Origin: Myxococcales bacterium
Lineage (GTDB): Bacteria > Myxococcota_A > Polyangia > Nannocystales > Nannocystaceae
DNA length: 64,000 nt
Direction: 5' to 3'
NCBI GenBank assembly: GCA_020633335.1
Contig: JACKDU010000007.1
Span: 377,001-441,000, forward strand
Both the position numbers and the translations under genes were made by a program. Positions 1 to 10,398 of the stretch are shown here, piece after piece; position 1 is the first letter of the stretch, and every line of letters starts with the position of its first letter. Below the pieces are notes generated by a model, which was not told the DNA's origin, searched no databases, and saw only the letters and a program-made list of their open reading frames with translations.

Positions 1-376
1 CGGTCGCGCTCGCGGTCTCGTGGCCCTCGGGGACCACGAGGCGGACCGTGAAGGTCTGGGGCTGGCGCGGCGGGACGAAGCCCTCCCAGTGGGTCGAGCC
101 CTCCTCGATGTTGAAGCCGCCGGTGACGTGGACGTCGGCCACCAGCTTCTCGGTCTCCTCCATCCCGAGGTTGCGCATCTTGAGCTTGATCAGCACCTGC
201 CGCTTGCCCGGGGTCTCGTGGGTGAACTCGACCTGGATCTTCGCCGCCCCGACCTCGACGGTGTCGGTGAAGATCGGCGTCGGCGCGGCGGCGCCCTTGC
301 CCGCGCAGCCGGCGAGGCCGAGGGGGGCGACGAGGGCGGCGAGGAGCGCGAGCGGGAGGAGCGAGGGGCGGCGCAT
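1..376 (-). CDS. Lipoprotein, 3' end beyond the window
   Basis: This gene reads leftward off the window edge; the ATG is the complement of 374-376. About 125 residues are visible. The N-terminus is a short basic region followed by a hydrophobic stretch and an LAGC lipobox, so it should be an exported lipoprotein. The mature part is a beta-rich sequence of the kind seen in small envelope proteins with an Ig-like fold. I do not recognise a family. The assignment rests on the signal peptide and on codon-position GC bias in this frame. Confidence 0.7.
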   Translation of the reverse strand, partial: MRRPSLLPLALLAALVAPLGLAGCAGKGAAAPTPIFTDTVEVGAAKIQVEFTHETPGKRQVLIKLKMRNLGMEETEKLVADVHVTGGFNIEEGSTHWEGFVPPRQPQTFTVRLVVPEGHETASAT

Positions 377-450
377 GGGCCCTTGATCGCAGATCGCGGG
401 CGGTCGACGCAAGTCCGCGGGTGCGTCCGCGCCCTGGTCGGGAGCGCCGG

Positions 451-1107
451 CTAGTAGAGATCGGGGTGGCCCATCAGGTTCACCCAGTTGACGCCGCCGC
501 CGCCGTTGCCGTCGTCCTCGGCCCACATCAGGCAGGTGGTGTCCTGGGTCTCGAGATCGGCCCGCCACCAGACGCAGTTCTTCCCGTCGTCGTCGTCGAG
601 CCAGCACGAGTTGCAGTTGTTGCCGTTGGAGTTGCAGCCGTTGCAGTGGAGGTGATCGCCGTCCTTGTCGAAGGTGGTCAGGCTCTGCTCGTCGCCGTCC
701 TCGTTGATCATCCGGAGGTTGTCGACCTTGAGGCCGTCGCCGTCCCAGAGCCAGACCCGGAAGCGGGCGTCGACCGAGTACCAGCTCGGGTCGTAGGAGC
801 CGGTGTGCCAGACGTCGCAGCACTTCTCCTCGTTGCGGCCGATGCCGTCGATGTCGCAGTGCCAGCCCCAGCCCTTGGTCATCCACACGAGGGTGATGGT
901 GTCGTCGGTGCCGGCGTTGCTGCTGTCGGAGGAGCGGAGGCAGATCTGGTCGGGCTCGCCGTAGATCGTGCCGGAGCGCTCGACGACCTCGGCGAAGCTC
1001 TCGGCGTCGTTGTCCTCGTCGACCGCGTCGCAGCCGGGGAGGAAGGCGAGGGCGACGAGGGCGGTGAGGGGGAGGAGGCGGAGGGCGTGGCGGGTGGTCT
1101 TCTGCAT
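451..1107 (-). CDS. Cysteine-, tryptophan- and aspartate-rich lipoprotein
   Basis: The 218-residue product starts with a type II signal peptide (lipobox LPGC, Cys26). The mature part is rich in Cys, Trp, Asp and Asn. Residues 150-170 carry closely spaced cysteines among asparagines and glycines (HCNGCNSNGNNCNSC), which suggests a disulfide-stabilised secreted domain, possibly with bound calcium given the aspartates. An AGAGGA ribosome site lies 9 nt before the ATG. I see no relationship to a named family. Confidence 0.75.
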   Translation of the reverse strand: MQKTTRHALRLLPLTALVALAFLPGCDAVDEDNDAESFAEVVERSGTIYGEPDQICLRSSDSSNAGTDDTITLVWMTKGWGWHCDIDGIGRNEEKCCDVWHTGSYDPSWYSVDARFRVWLWDGDGLKVDNLRMINEDGDEQSLTTFDKDGDHLHCNGCNSNGNNCNSCWLDDDDGKNCVWWRADLETQDTTCLMWAEDDGNGGGGVNWVNLMGHPDLY

Positions 1108-1316
1108 GGTCGTGTTCCTCTCGGAGCGTGGGGCCCGTCGCCGCGCCGCGCGTCGCTCGCAGGGGGAATCACCGACGCCGCGATTTCTCTTCAGCGTCCG
1201 CAGGATTTTTTTTCGAGCGCGCGCGGCTGGCTGGCCGGCGCGCTCGCGGGTTGCCCTGGCGTCGGCGCGGAACGGCGTTCGCTCAGGCTTGGCGGGATGC
1301 GTGCGATGGCGGTGCG

Positions 1317-1988
1317 TCAGCCGCTGACGAAGGCCGGCGTCGCCGGGCGGATCCCGAGGCTGCGCCGGAGCTCGGCGACCGGCCGATCCCAGAGCTCCTC
1401 CCAGCGGATCGTCAGCAGCGGCTTCGCCCGCCGGCCGCTCCAGTAGGCCTCCCAGAGGCCGCGGCGGAGCGCGAGCCAGCGCCGCTCGAGGACCATGTGC
1501 TTGAGGCCGCCGAGGAGCATGATCATCGCCGACACCGGGAGCCCGACCTGGCCGTAGGCGAAGGCGTGGATCAGCACCTCCTCGTGGCCGCCTACGCCGA
1601 CCCCGAAGAGGACGTGCCAGATGTCGTGGGTCTGGCGGTAGCGGTGGATCAGGTAGCGGGCCTCGTCGTCGTCGATGAACTCGTCCGAGGTCTCGACGGT
1701 GTAGAGCTCGAGGCCGTTGCGCTCGAGGTGGCGGACGTAGGCGCCGCCGAGGGTCTCGGGGCCGAGGCGGTGGAGCGCGTCGAAGTCGACGTGCTCGCGG
1801 TCGATCTCCGGGCGCTCGCGGAGGAGCGCGGCGAGCTCGCGGTCGCCGGCGTGGGCCTGGGCGACGAGCTCGGCGACCCGCGCGCGGCCGCTGATCTCCT
1901 CGACGCGGTGGACGTCCTCGGTGCGGTTGGAGTCCCTGAGCACCCGGAGCGTCGCGGCGATCATCTCGCGGAGGTCGGTGGGGGTCAT
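1317..1988 (-). CDS. COQ4-family protein
   Basis: The 223-residue protein carries the COQ4 signature HDxxH-x11-E (HDIWHVLFGVGVGGHEE), which in the family binds zinc and supports ubiquinone biosynthesis; yeast and human COQ4 take part in C1 oxidative decarboxylation of the ring. The N-terminal helical part with 'DxxRVxEISGRARV' also fits. No ubiquinone genes adjoin it. A myxobacterium may make menaquinone instead, so the substrate is open. A GAGGA ribosome site sits 8 nt before the ATG, and a TATCCT hexamer at 2022-2027 (complement) could be its -10. Confidence 0.85.
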   Translation of the reverse strand: MTPTDLREMIAATLRVLRDSNRTEDVHRVEEISGRARVAELVAQAHAGDRELAALLRERPEIDREHVDFDALHRLGPETLGGAYVRHLERNGLELYTVETSDEFIDDDEARYLIHRYRQTHDIWHVLFGVGVGGHEEVLIHAFAYGQVGLPVSAMIMLLGGLKHMVLERRWLALRRGLWEAYWSGRRAKPLLTIRWEELWDRPVAELRRSLGIRPATPAFVSG

Positions 1989-2070
1989 CGGCGCGTCCTC
2001 GAACGAAGGGCCAGGTCCGCCAGGATATCCGGGTTGGCTACGGCGCGCCCCCCACGACGCGGGCGCGCGC

Positions 2071-2076
2071 TACCAT
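2071..2076 (+). promoter_or_regulatory. Candidate -10 element deciding the start of the dienelactone hydrolase gene
   Basis: TACCAT ends 7 nt before the ATG at 2084. If it is the -10, transcription would begin at that ATG. This favours 2084 over the ATG at 2075, which overlaps the hexamer itself. Confidence 0.4.
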
Positions 2077-2083
2077 GCCGCCG

Positions 2084-2881
2084 ATGCAGGCCAACCCCTA
2101 CCCCGACTTCACGCTCGAGGAGCGCACCTACCTCGGCGAGACCCGGCAGGTCTTCCGGCAGGGCGCGGGGCCGGCGGTGATCGTCATGCACGAGGTCCCG
2201 GGGCTCTACCCGGGGGTCGCCGAGTTCGGCCGCCGGGTCGCGGCCGCCGGCTTCACCGTCTACATGCCCTCGGTGATCGGCACGCCGGGGCGGCCCTTCG
2301 GCGCGCTCTACTCGCTCCAGAGCCTCGCGCGCGCCTGCGTCGCCCGCGAGTTCACGGTCTGGGCGACCCGCGAGCGCTCGCCGATCATCGACTGGCTCCG
2401 CGAGCTCGCGCGCGACGCCCACCAGGAGTGCGGAGGGCCGGGGGTCGGCGCGGTCGGGATGTGCCTGACGGGCGGCTTCGCGCTCGGGATGATGGTCGAG
2501 GAGTGCCTCCTCGCGCCGGTGCTCAGCCAGCCATCGCTCCCCTTCGCGCTCCTCCCCCACCAGCGCCGCGACCTCGGGGTCGACGACGCGACCCTGGCGA
2601 CGATCAGGTCGCGGGCGGCCCGCGGCGCCTGCGTGATGGGGCTCCGCTTCACCGGCGATCCGCTGGTCCCGGCCGCCCGCTTCCAGCGGCTCCGCGACGA
2701 GCTCGGCGACGCCTTCATCGCCGTCGAGATCGACTCGAGCTTCGGCAACCCCCACAAGATCCGCCGCAGCGCCCACTCGGTGCTGGTCTACGACCTCGTC
2801 GACGAGCCCGGGCACCCGACCGTCGCGGCCCGCGAGCAGGTGATCCGCTTCTTCCAGGAGCGCCTGCTGCCGGCCGCGTGA
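2084..2881 (+). CDS. Dienelactone hydrolase family protein
   Basis: This is a 265-residue alpha/beta hydrolase of the dienelactone hydrolase family. Visible family marks are the early strand-turn 'VIVMHEVPGL', the nucleophile elbow GMCLTGG with cysteine in place of serine (the family's usual Cys-Asp-His triad), and an aspartate after a late strand (FTGDPLVP). The C-terminal 'GHPTVAAREQVIRFFQERL' fits the closing helix. Length is close to the usual 230-270. The substrate is unknown. The start at 2084 is preferred over 2075 because of the upstream -10-like hexamer. It converges on the C45-type hydrolase gene. Confidence 0.85.
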   Translation: MQANPYPDFTLEERTYLGETRQVFRQGAGPAVIVMHEVPGLYPGVAEFGRRVAAAGFTVYMPSVIGTPGRPFGALYSLQSLARACVAREFTVWATRERSPIIDWLRELARDAHQECGGPGVGAVGMCLTGGFALGMMVEECLLAPVLSQPSLPFALLPHQRRDLGVDDATLATIRSRAARGACVMGLRFTGDPLVPAARFQRLRDELGDAFIAVEIDSSFGNPHKIRRSAHSVLVYDLVDEPGHPTVAAREQVIRFFQERLLPAA

Positions 2882-2941
2882 GCGTGTTCTTCAGGGAGGA
2901 CTCGGTCGATCGAGCCGCGCTCCTGCGGCTGTCACAGTGAG

Positions 2942-2959
2942 CATGTTTTTGGGGACATG
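2942..2959. repeat. Degenerate member of the TGTC-N6-GACA inverted repeat family
   Basis: CATGTT, then TTTGGG, then GACATG. One base differs from the TGTC-N6-GACA core. It lies between two converging stop codons (2881 and 2974) and could form a small hairpin in either transcript. Confidence 0.5.
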
Positions 2960-2973
2960 CCCTTTCGGGCGGG

Positions 2974-4332
2974 TCACTTCGCGGGGAGGGGCGCGGCGAA
3001 GAGCTCCTCCCAGCGGTGGTCGACCCGCGGCGGCGACGCGGCCATCGTGCGCCCGGGCGCCCGCATCCGCACGCCGACGCTGCGCTCGCTCGGGACCAGC
3101 AGGACGGTGTGGACGACCTCGTCGAGGCGAAGGGCCTCGCCGAGCGCCCAGAGCGGGTCGATGCCGGTGGTCTGGGCGCGGGCTTCGAAGGTCGACTCGA
3201 TCCGGCGGTAGCGCGAGCAGCTCTGCGGGGCGGCTCGGGCCCGGAGGTGGTTGGTCGCCGCGAGCGCGCTCGCGCCCAGCGGCGAGCCGGCGCTCGCGGT
3301 GCGGACGGCGACGCCGGCGGCCTCGACCTCGACGACCCGCGCCGGCGGGCGACCGGCGGCGCTCGCTCGGCGGGCCGGCTCGACGAGGTGGACGATGTAG
3401 GAGCCGGCGTGGCGGGCTCGCTTGAGGGCGTGGAGCACGTCGTCGGCGCCGCTGCGGCCGTCGCCGTCGACGTCGCGGCGCTCGAGCGCCGAGCGGAGGA
3501 GGAGGTTGGCGGGGGCGAAGCCGGAGGCCGCCTCCGCGAGGGTCGCCGCGCCCTCGCCGTAGCCCATGTTGAAGAGGGCGCCGACGCCGGCCTCGTTGAC
3601 GCACGAGAGGCAGCCGAGGTAGCCGGCGAAGGCGATCGAGACCACCGGCTGGCGCGAGGGATCGCCGCTCGGATCGAAGGCGATCACCACCTGGCTCTCG
3701 AGCAAGGCGGGGTTCGACGACCAGTCGAGGTTGCGGACGATCGCCAGCTCGCCGGCGAGGCGGGGGTCGGCGGCGGTCGAGGGGCCCCAGGCCGACACCG
3801 ATGAGCAGCCGATCGCCACGAGGTCGGTCATCGCGTTGACCAGGAGGAGATCGCCGGCCCGCAGCGCCCTCCCGAGGCCGCGGACCTCGGCCCCGCCGGC
3901 GGCGATCATCCCCTCGATCACCCCCGCCGCCTCGTCGCGGAGCGCGGGGTCGATGTCGGCGTTTGCCTCGAAGATCGGCGCGGCCGCGGCGAAGGTCGCC
4001 GGCGGGATCGCGTCGAGGGCGTAGCCGTCGACGACCGCGAGGATCGCGTCGCGGAGGAGGTAGCCGTGGGCGTAGCCCATCTCTCGCGCGCTCCCCCAGA
4101 CGTGGAGGACGCGCTGGCCGTCGACGACCCGGAGGGCGCCCTGGGGCGCGCTCGGGCGGGTGTCGTGGGTCGCGGCCGGCGGTCGCGCGGGCGCCTCGGG
4201 CTCGCGGGCGGCGACCGCCTCGGGGCTGACGTCGACGGGCGCCTCGGCGGGCGCCGACGCCCGCGGGTCGCAGCCGACGAGGGCGAGCGTGAGGGCGAGC
4301 GCCAGCTCGAGGCGGAGGCGGACGCCGCTCAC
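2974..4332 (-). CDS. C45-family (acyl-CoA:6-APA acyltransferase-like) Ntn hydrolase, lipoprotein
   Basis: The 452-residue product starts at GTG (complement of 4330-4332) and has a lipobox ending at Cys21. A low-complexity Pro/Ala linker follows to about residue 65. The rest matches the C45 family of self-processing Ntn hydrolases: 'AREMGYAHGYLLRD' early, the nucleophile cysteine within 'AIGCSSVSAWG' (Cys176), and the downstream 'VRNLDW' (about 200-204). Family members cleave or transfer acyl groups on amide substrates such as acyl-amino acids. The GTG overlaps the TGA of the upstream metalloprotease gene by 4 bp, so translation is probably coupled. Confidence 0.8.
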   Translation of the reverse strand: MSGVRLRLELALALTLALVGCDPRASAPAEAPVDVSPEAVAAREPEAPARPPAATHDTRPSAPQGALRVVDGQRVLHVWGSAREMGYAHGYLLRDAILAVVDGYALDAIPPATFAAAAPIFEANADIDPALRDEAAGVIEGMIAAGGAEVRGLGRALRAGDLLLVNAMTDLVAIGCSSVSAWGPSTAADPRLAGELAIVRNLDWSSNPALLESQVVIAFDPSGDPSRQPVVSIAFAGYLGCLSCVNEAGVGALFNMGYGEGAATLAEAASGFAPANLLLRSALERRDVDGDGRSGADDVLHALKRARHAGSYIVHLVEPARRASAAGRPPARVVEVEAAGVAVRTASAGSPLGASALAATNHLRARAAPQSCSRYRRIESTFEARAQTTGIDPLWALGEALRLDEVVHTVLLVPSERSVGVRMRAPGRTMAASPPRVDHRWEELFAAPLPAK

Positions 4333-6098
4333 CGCTCACCTCGATCGTGTGCGCGTCGACGTCGCCAGGCGATCCCGAGCACCAGGGCCGCGCCGAGGAG
4401 TCCGCCGCCCGTCGGCCCCCGCTCACCGCCCCGGCAGCCGCAGCCCTCGCCGAACTCCTCGGGATCGACCGCGCTCGACTCCGCCGGGCAGAGCTGCGCC
4501 GAGCCCGGGTCGGTGTAGGCGCTCATACAATTGATCGTCTGCGCGGCCGCGGCCGCGCCGGCGCCGTGGAGCGCGTCGACGTGGTAGGCGAAGTCGGCGA
4601 CGTTGCGGGCCGAGCAGCCAAGCTCGGAGGCGTGGCGATTCGCCGGCACCTCGCCCTCGCGGTCGCCGCAGGGGAGGGTGAAGTGACTCCAGACCGCGAG
4701 GAGCTCGGCGACCGAGAGCGCGCTGCGATCGACCGCGTCGCCGACCTGATCCTCGCCGAGGTCGTAGAGGTCCCAGAAGAATTGGGCCTCGCGCCGCTCG
4801 CCGCCGCGCGCCGGGCAGGCGATCGCCGAGACCCACTCGCCCGCGTGGTCCTCGAGGAGGCGATCGCGGCGCCCCCAGAACGCGCCGGGGTCGCCCGCGT
4901 CGAACCACATCGCGGCCGCGTAGAAGTCGGCGAAGCCCTCGTTGGTCCGGCGGATCTCGTCGCCGTCGCCGTCGGTCGGGTTGACGCACTCGAGGCCGCC
5001 GCCGTACTTGCCCGGGCTGTCGATCCAGCGGGCGTGGAGGAGGTGGCCGATCTCGTGGAGGACGACGAAGGGGTTGGCGAGCGCGGCGCCCTCGATGCAG
5101 GCCTCGCGGCGCTCGCCGTTGAGGTCGAGCGCCTCCGAGCGGTCGGCGCAGCGGGCGTCGACGCCGGCGACCGTCGCTGGGCCGATGAAGAGCTCGATCG
5201 TCGGCGTCCGCAGCGGGCTCCAGGGGCGGGCGCCGGGGGCCGTCGTCGCCTCGTCGGCGAGGAAGAAGCGCGACTGCGCGGCCGCCCGGAAGAGGTGGAT
5301 CGCCTCGCGGTTGTAGCCGCCGTCGGAGTTGGTCGCCGACTCGGCGCTCGGGCAGCGCCCCGGGTCGACCCCCGCGCAGGTCGCCGGCATCCAGGGATCG
5401 GCCGCCCCGTCGGCGCAGGCGACCAGCGCGTCGATCCCCGCGCGATCTTCGGCCGGGCACGAGAGGTTCCAGGAGACCACCTGGGTCGCCCCGGGGGTGA
5501 CCGGGTAGCGGCGGCTCCAGGTGTGCTTCACCCGGCGGCCGCTCGGATCCGGCGCGCCCGACCAGCGGGGGATCCCAGCGGCGGCGTTGAGGCGGACGCA
5601 GTGGTGACCCTCTCCCTCGAGGACCGCGCCGTTCGGGAGCGCGAGCGACTCGCCGCCGACGAGGCCGTCGCAGTACCAGGTCAGGAGGTAGAGCTCGTCA
5701 TCGGCCGCGATCCCGAGCGCGTCCGCGTCGAAGTCGATCCCGTAGGCGCCGTCCTCCGCGGCCCGGTCGCAGCCGAGGAGGAGGTCGTCGTCATCGCCGC
5801 TGGCGGCGTCGATCGAGCCCCGGGTCGCGTAGGCGCAGAGGAGCAGGCCGGCGAGGGGGCTGGTCCCCGACGGGATCATCCCCTCGTGGAGGGGCTCGGC
5901 CGACGGGAAGCCGAGCTCGAAGTAGGTCGCGTCGAAGCCGATCTTGCCCCGGAGGATCGTCGGCGCGGCCGCCCGGGTCGGCGGCGACACGAGGGCGACG
6001 AGGGCGACGAGGATGACGAGGCCGAGGCCCGCCGGCGCGAGGGCGCGCACCCGCGCGCGACCGCGCCCGCGCGTCCCCGCGGCGTCGTTGGCGAGCAT
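4329..6098 (-). CDS. Secreted HExxH metalloprotease-like protein with MYXO-CTERM-like tail
   Basis: The 589-residue product begins MLANDAAG, has an N-terminal hydrophobic segment (residues 20-40) and a zinc site HEIGH at 348-352, followed by 'NEGFADFYAAAMW', which may supply the third ligand. Paired cysteines are spread through the mature part. The C-terminus is a Gly/Cys-rich turn, a hydrophobic helix and an Arg cluster, the layout of MYXO-CTERM sorting signals that anchor proteins in the myxobacterial outer membrane. The peptidase family is not recognisable beyond HExxH. It overlaps the C45-type gene downstream by 4 bp, so the two are probably one unit. Confidence 0.8.
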   Translation of the reverse strand: MLANDAAGTRGRGRARVRALAPAGLGLVILVALVALVSPPTRAAAPTILRGKIGFDATYFELGFPSAEPLHEGMIPSGTSPLAGLLLCAYATRGSIDAASGDDDDLLLGCDRAAEDGAYGIDFDADALGIAADDELYLLTWYCDGLVGGESLALPNGAVLEGEGHHCVRLNAAAGIPRWSGAPDPSGRRVKHTWSRRYPVTPGATQVVSWNLSCPAEDRAGIDALVACADGAADPWMPATCAGVDPGRCPSAESATNSDGGYNREAIHLFRAAAQSRFFLADEATTAPGARPWSPLRTPTIELFIGPATVAGVDARCADRSEALDLNGERREACIEGAALANPFVVLHEIGHLLHARWIDSPGKYGGGLECVNPTDGDGDEIRRTNEGFADFYAAAMWFDAGDPGAFWGRRDRLLEDHAGEWVSAIACPARGGERREAQFFWDLYDLGEDQVGDAVDRSALSVAELLAVWSHFTLPCGDREGEVPANRHASELGCSARNVADFAYHVDALHGAGAAAAAQTINCMSAYTDPGSAQLCPAESSAVDPEEFGEGCGCRGGERGPTGGGLLGAALVLGIAWRRRRAHDRGER

Positions 6099-6105
6099 CG
6101 GAGCG

Positions 6106-6111
6106 ACTATA
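6106..6111 (-). promoter_or_regulatory. Candidate -10 for the metalloprotease operon
   Basis: TATAGT on the complement ends 7 nt before the ATG at 6098. No Shine-Dalgarno is visible between, so a leaderless transcript is likely. Confidence 0.45.
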
Positions 6112-6130
6112 GCCCCCCTCCGCGGCGGGT

Positions 6131-6781
6131 TCAGCCGCCCTTCACGGCACTGCTTGCGCCCGCCAGCGCCCCCTCGAGGGCGGCGAAGAAGCGGCCGACG
6201 TGGAGCCCGTCGACCAGCGCGTGGTGGACCTCGACCGACACCGGCATCGTCCAGCGGCCGCCCTCCCCGGCGCTCGCCCGGCCGAAGACGATCTTCGGGA
6301 CCGAGTCGCTGCTCCCCCAGCAGCGGGCGTTGGAGAAGGAGGTGAAGGCGATCCACGGGAGGATCGAGAAGTGGCAGAGGGCGTCGTCGTCGCGGGGCTC
6401 GAGGCCGCCGCCGCCGCGGGCCTCGGCGAGGCGGGGGGCGGCCGCGGCCGCGAAGCGCTCGAAGTCGCGGTCGAAGTCGAAGTAGGCGAAGCCGAAGGTC
6501 TCGTCGTCGCGGAGCACCGTGCTCCCGCCGTGGAGCACCGGGTGGATCAGCACCCGCTCGCCGCGGAGGCGGTAGCGGAAGCACTCCTCGTCGTTGGCCG
6601 CGCAGAGGGCCGCGTGGAGGCAGAGGAGCGAGAAGGAGGGCCCGCCGGCCGCGCTCGCCCGCCCGCGCGCGCCGCTGACGTCGACCGGCGCGCAGATGTT
6701 GAAGTAGGGGTTGTCGAAGCGGCGGTAGAACTCGAAGTGGGCGCGACGCTTCCAGCGCTCGAGGTCGAGGAACGAGGGCAT
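6131..6781 (-). CDS. CAT-fold (CatA-like) acetyltransferase
   Basis: The 216-residue protein matches type A chloramphenicol acetyltransferases along its length (usually 210-220). It has 'RRAHFEFYRRFDNPYFNI' at the start and the active-site motif HHALVDGLHVGRF near the C-terminus, whose second His is the general base and whose Asp is structural. The family moves acetyl from acetyl-CoA to a hydroxyl. Genuine resistance and other acyl acceptors are both possible; the trimeric fold is shared by many chromosomal homologues of unknown substrate. A TAGGAT hexamer lies 7 nt before the ATG. Confidence 0.8.
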   Translation of the reverse strand: MPSFLDLERWKRRAHFEFYRRFDNPYFNICAPVDVSGARGRASAAGGPSFSLLCLHAALCAANDEECFRYRLRGERVLIHPVLHGGSTVLRDDETFGFAYFDFDRDFERFAAAAAPRLAEARGGGGLEPRDDDALCHFSILPWIAFTSFSNARCWGSSDSVPKIVFGRASAGEGGRWTMPVSVEVHHALVDGLHVGRFFAALEGALAGASSAVKGG

Positions 6782-6788
6782 CGCCGGG

Positions 6789-6794
6789 ATCCTA
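6789..6794 (-). promoter_or_regulatory. Candidate -10 for the CAT-fold gene
   Basis: TAGGAT on the complement, ending 7 nt before the ATG at 6781. Confidence 0.35.
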
Positions 6795-6873
6795 GCCCTC
6801 CCCGCGGATCCGCGCGCGGGTCGGCGTCCGCGCGGGGATCGGCGATCGCGGGCCCACGGCGGCGGATCTCCGC

Positions 6874-6879
6874 TATCCT
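6874..6879 (+). promoter_or_regulatory. Candidate -10 (TATCCT), leaderless arrangement
   Basis: TATCCT within 'gctatcctc' ends 6 nt before the GTG at 6886. No ribosome site is visible. The same word stands before several other starts in the window. Confidence 0.45.
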
Positions 6880-6885
6880 CCCCGC

Positions 6886-7644
6886 GTGGGCGAGGGCGAG
6901 CAGGATCGCGGCGGCGGCTTCAGCGTGGTCACCCTCCTCGGGGCGATCGGCGGCCTCTGCCTGGTCGGCGCCTTCATCACGCCGCTCTTCGTCCTCGACC
7001 CGGGGAAGGCCAAGAGCGACGAGGCGGCGGCGATGGTCAGCCGCTACCAGGCCCAGCTCGAGGGCGTGCGCCGGGAGATCGAGGCGGTCCACGCCGGGAC
7101 CTCGACCGCGCCGCCGAAGATCCAGGCGGCCACCCACATGGTCGGCCCGGCCGCCGATCACGTCGTCGAATTCATCGACTCGCCGAGCCTCTACAACCTG
7201 ACGACGGTCGCCCGCGACGCCCGCGAGCTGACCCCGGTGATCGCCCTCCTCGACCCCAAGGACGCCCACCTCGTCGACAAGGCGCGGATCGCCCTCACCG
7301 CCTTCATCATCTTCGTCCTGGCGATCCCGGTGACCGGCGCCTACCCGGTGATCCGCGGGGTCCTCCGCGGCTTCCGCAAGCAGAGCACGCCGGGGCTGGT
7401 GCTCACCTTCTTCTCCGGCCTGATCTACCTGTCGATCGGCGTGATCCTCTTCCTCGCGGTCCCGTCGACCGCCCGCGGGGCGCTCGGTCCGGCGATCTGG
7501 CTGCTGACGATCGGCGGGGCGCTCGCGGTCTTCAACGGGATCTTCGGGGTCTCCCGGAGCACCTGGTGGAAGGCCTACCTGATCTACGCGGCCGTCTTCG
7601 CCGGCATCTTCTACCTCGTGGGCGAGCTCGCCGAGCGCCTCTAG
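6886..7644 (+). CDS. Polytopic membrane protein of unknown function
   Basis: The 252-residue product has one hydrophobic helix near the N-terminus (about 12-33), then a soluble, partly coiled section (about 45-140, with a helix 'QAQLEGVRREIEAVH'), then four hydrophobic helices between about 145 and the end. The hydrophilic loop between helix 1 and helix 2 is probably periplasmic. I recognise no family. The GTG start is chosen because the -10-like hexamer places it at the likely transcript end. Confidence 0.7.
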   Translation: MGEGEQDRGGGFSVVTLLGAIGGLCLVGAFITPLFVLDPGKAKSDEAAAMVSRYQAQLEGVRREIEAVHAGTSTAPPKIQAATHMVGPAADHVVEFIDSPSLYNLTTVARDARELTPVIALLDPKDAHLVDKARIALTAFIIFVLAIPVTGAYPVIRGVLRGFRKQSTPGLVLTFFSGLIYLSIGVILFLAVPSTARGALGPAIWLLTIGGALAVFNGIFGVSRSTWWKAYLIYAAVFAGIFYLVGELAERL

Positions 7645-7662
7645 TGCCTCGACCGCGACGTA
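7642..7662 (+). repeat. 21-bp repeat beginning at a stop codon, copy 1
   Basis: TAGTGCC followed by ACCGCGACGTA after a two-base-variable stretch. It matches 49476-49496 in 19 of 21 positions. In both cases the first three bases are the TAG stop of the preceding gene. Confidence 0.5.
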
Positions 7663-7694
7663 TCGACACCTCGCTCGGCGGGGCTGCCCCCTGA

Positions 7695-7928
7695 CGCTAC
7701 GGCAACCTCAGCGATCGCGAGATCGAGGTCTTCGAGCTGATCGGTCGCGGGATGAAGACGCGGGCGATCGCCGACGCGCTCTCGATCTCGACCAAGACCG
7801 TCGAGCGTCACCAGGCGGGGATCAAGCAGAAGCTCGGGGTCGCGCACATGAGCGAGCCCCGGCGGATCGCCGCGATCTGGCTCGCCGAGAGCGCGCCGGT
7901 CGAGGGGGACTCGCCGGGCCGCGTGTAG
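7695..7928 (+). pseudogene. Remnant of a LuxR-type (NarL/FixJ) HTH domain
   Basis: A 77-codon open frame encodes a clear LuxR-type DNA-binding domain: 'LSDREIEVFELIGRGMKTRAIA', then 'LSISTKTVERHQAGIKQKLG'. A TGA at 7692-7694 sits directly before it in the same frame, and no receiver domain or usual start precedes the HTH; the first ATG lies inside the HTH (Met in GRGMKT). It therefore looks like the 3' part of a response regulator that lost its 5' end. A stand-alone HTH translated from an unusual start cannot be excluded. Confidence 0.65.
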
Positions 7929-7952
7929 GGCGCGTCCGCGCGCCGCTTGATT

Positions 7953-7968
7953 CTGTCCATCGAGACAG
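7953..7968. repeat. TGTC-N6-GACA inverted repeat
   Basis: CTGTC-CATCGA-GACAG, 25 nt after the HTH remnant stop and about 97 nt upstream of the kinase start. See the finding on this family. Confidence 0.55.
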
Positions 7969-8051
7969 CTTCGCATGGGCCCCTCGTCGAGGGGCGATCG
8001 TGCGCGTCACGACCGCCACCGTGGGCCTCGAGCGACCCGCACCCCAGAGGC

Positions 8052-8057
8052 TATCCT
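8052..8057 (+). promoter_or_regulatory. Candidate -10 (TATCCT) for the kinase operon
   Basis: TATCCT ends 7 nt before the GTG at 8065. This argues for that start rather than the ATG at 7975, which lies upstream of the hexamer. Confidence 0.45.
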
Positions 8058-8064
8058 CGGCGAC

Positions 8065-10394
<2,330 letters not shown>

Positions 10395-10398
<4 letters not shown>

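Noticed and set aside
1195..1215. T8 run as a terminator
   Set aside because: On the + strand there is no upstream + gene and no stem; on the - strand it is an A run, so it cannot be a normal intrinsic terminator for the neighbouring - genes.
4347..6485. Long + strand open frame opposite the metalloprotease (and other long antisense frames, e.g. 53216-55237 and 55234-57438)
   Set aside because: They mirror real genes on the other strand in a GC-rich genome, with unnatural composition dominated by Arg, Ala, Val, Glu and Asp.
6131..6781. Acquired chloramphenicol resistance gene
   Set aside because: Base composition and codon use match the neighbours and no mobile element adjoins it. A chromosomal CAT-fold enzyme of unknown substrate is more likely.
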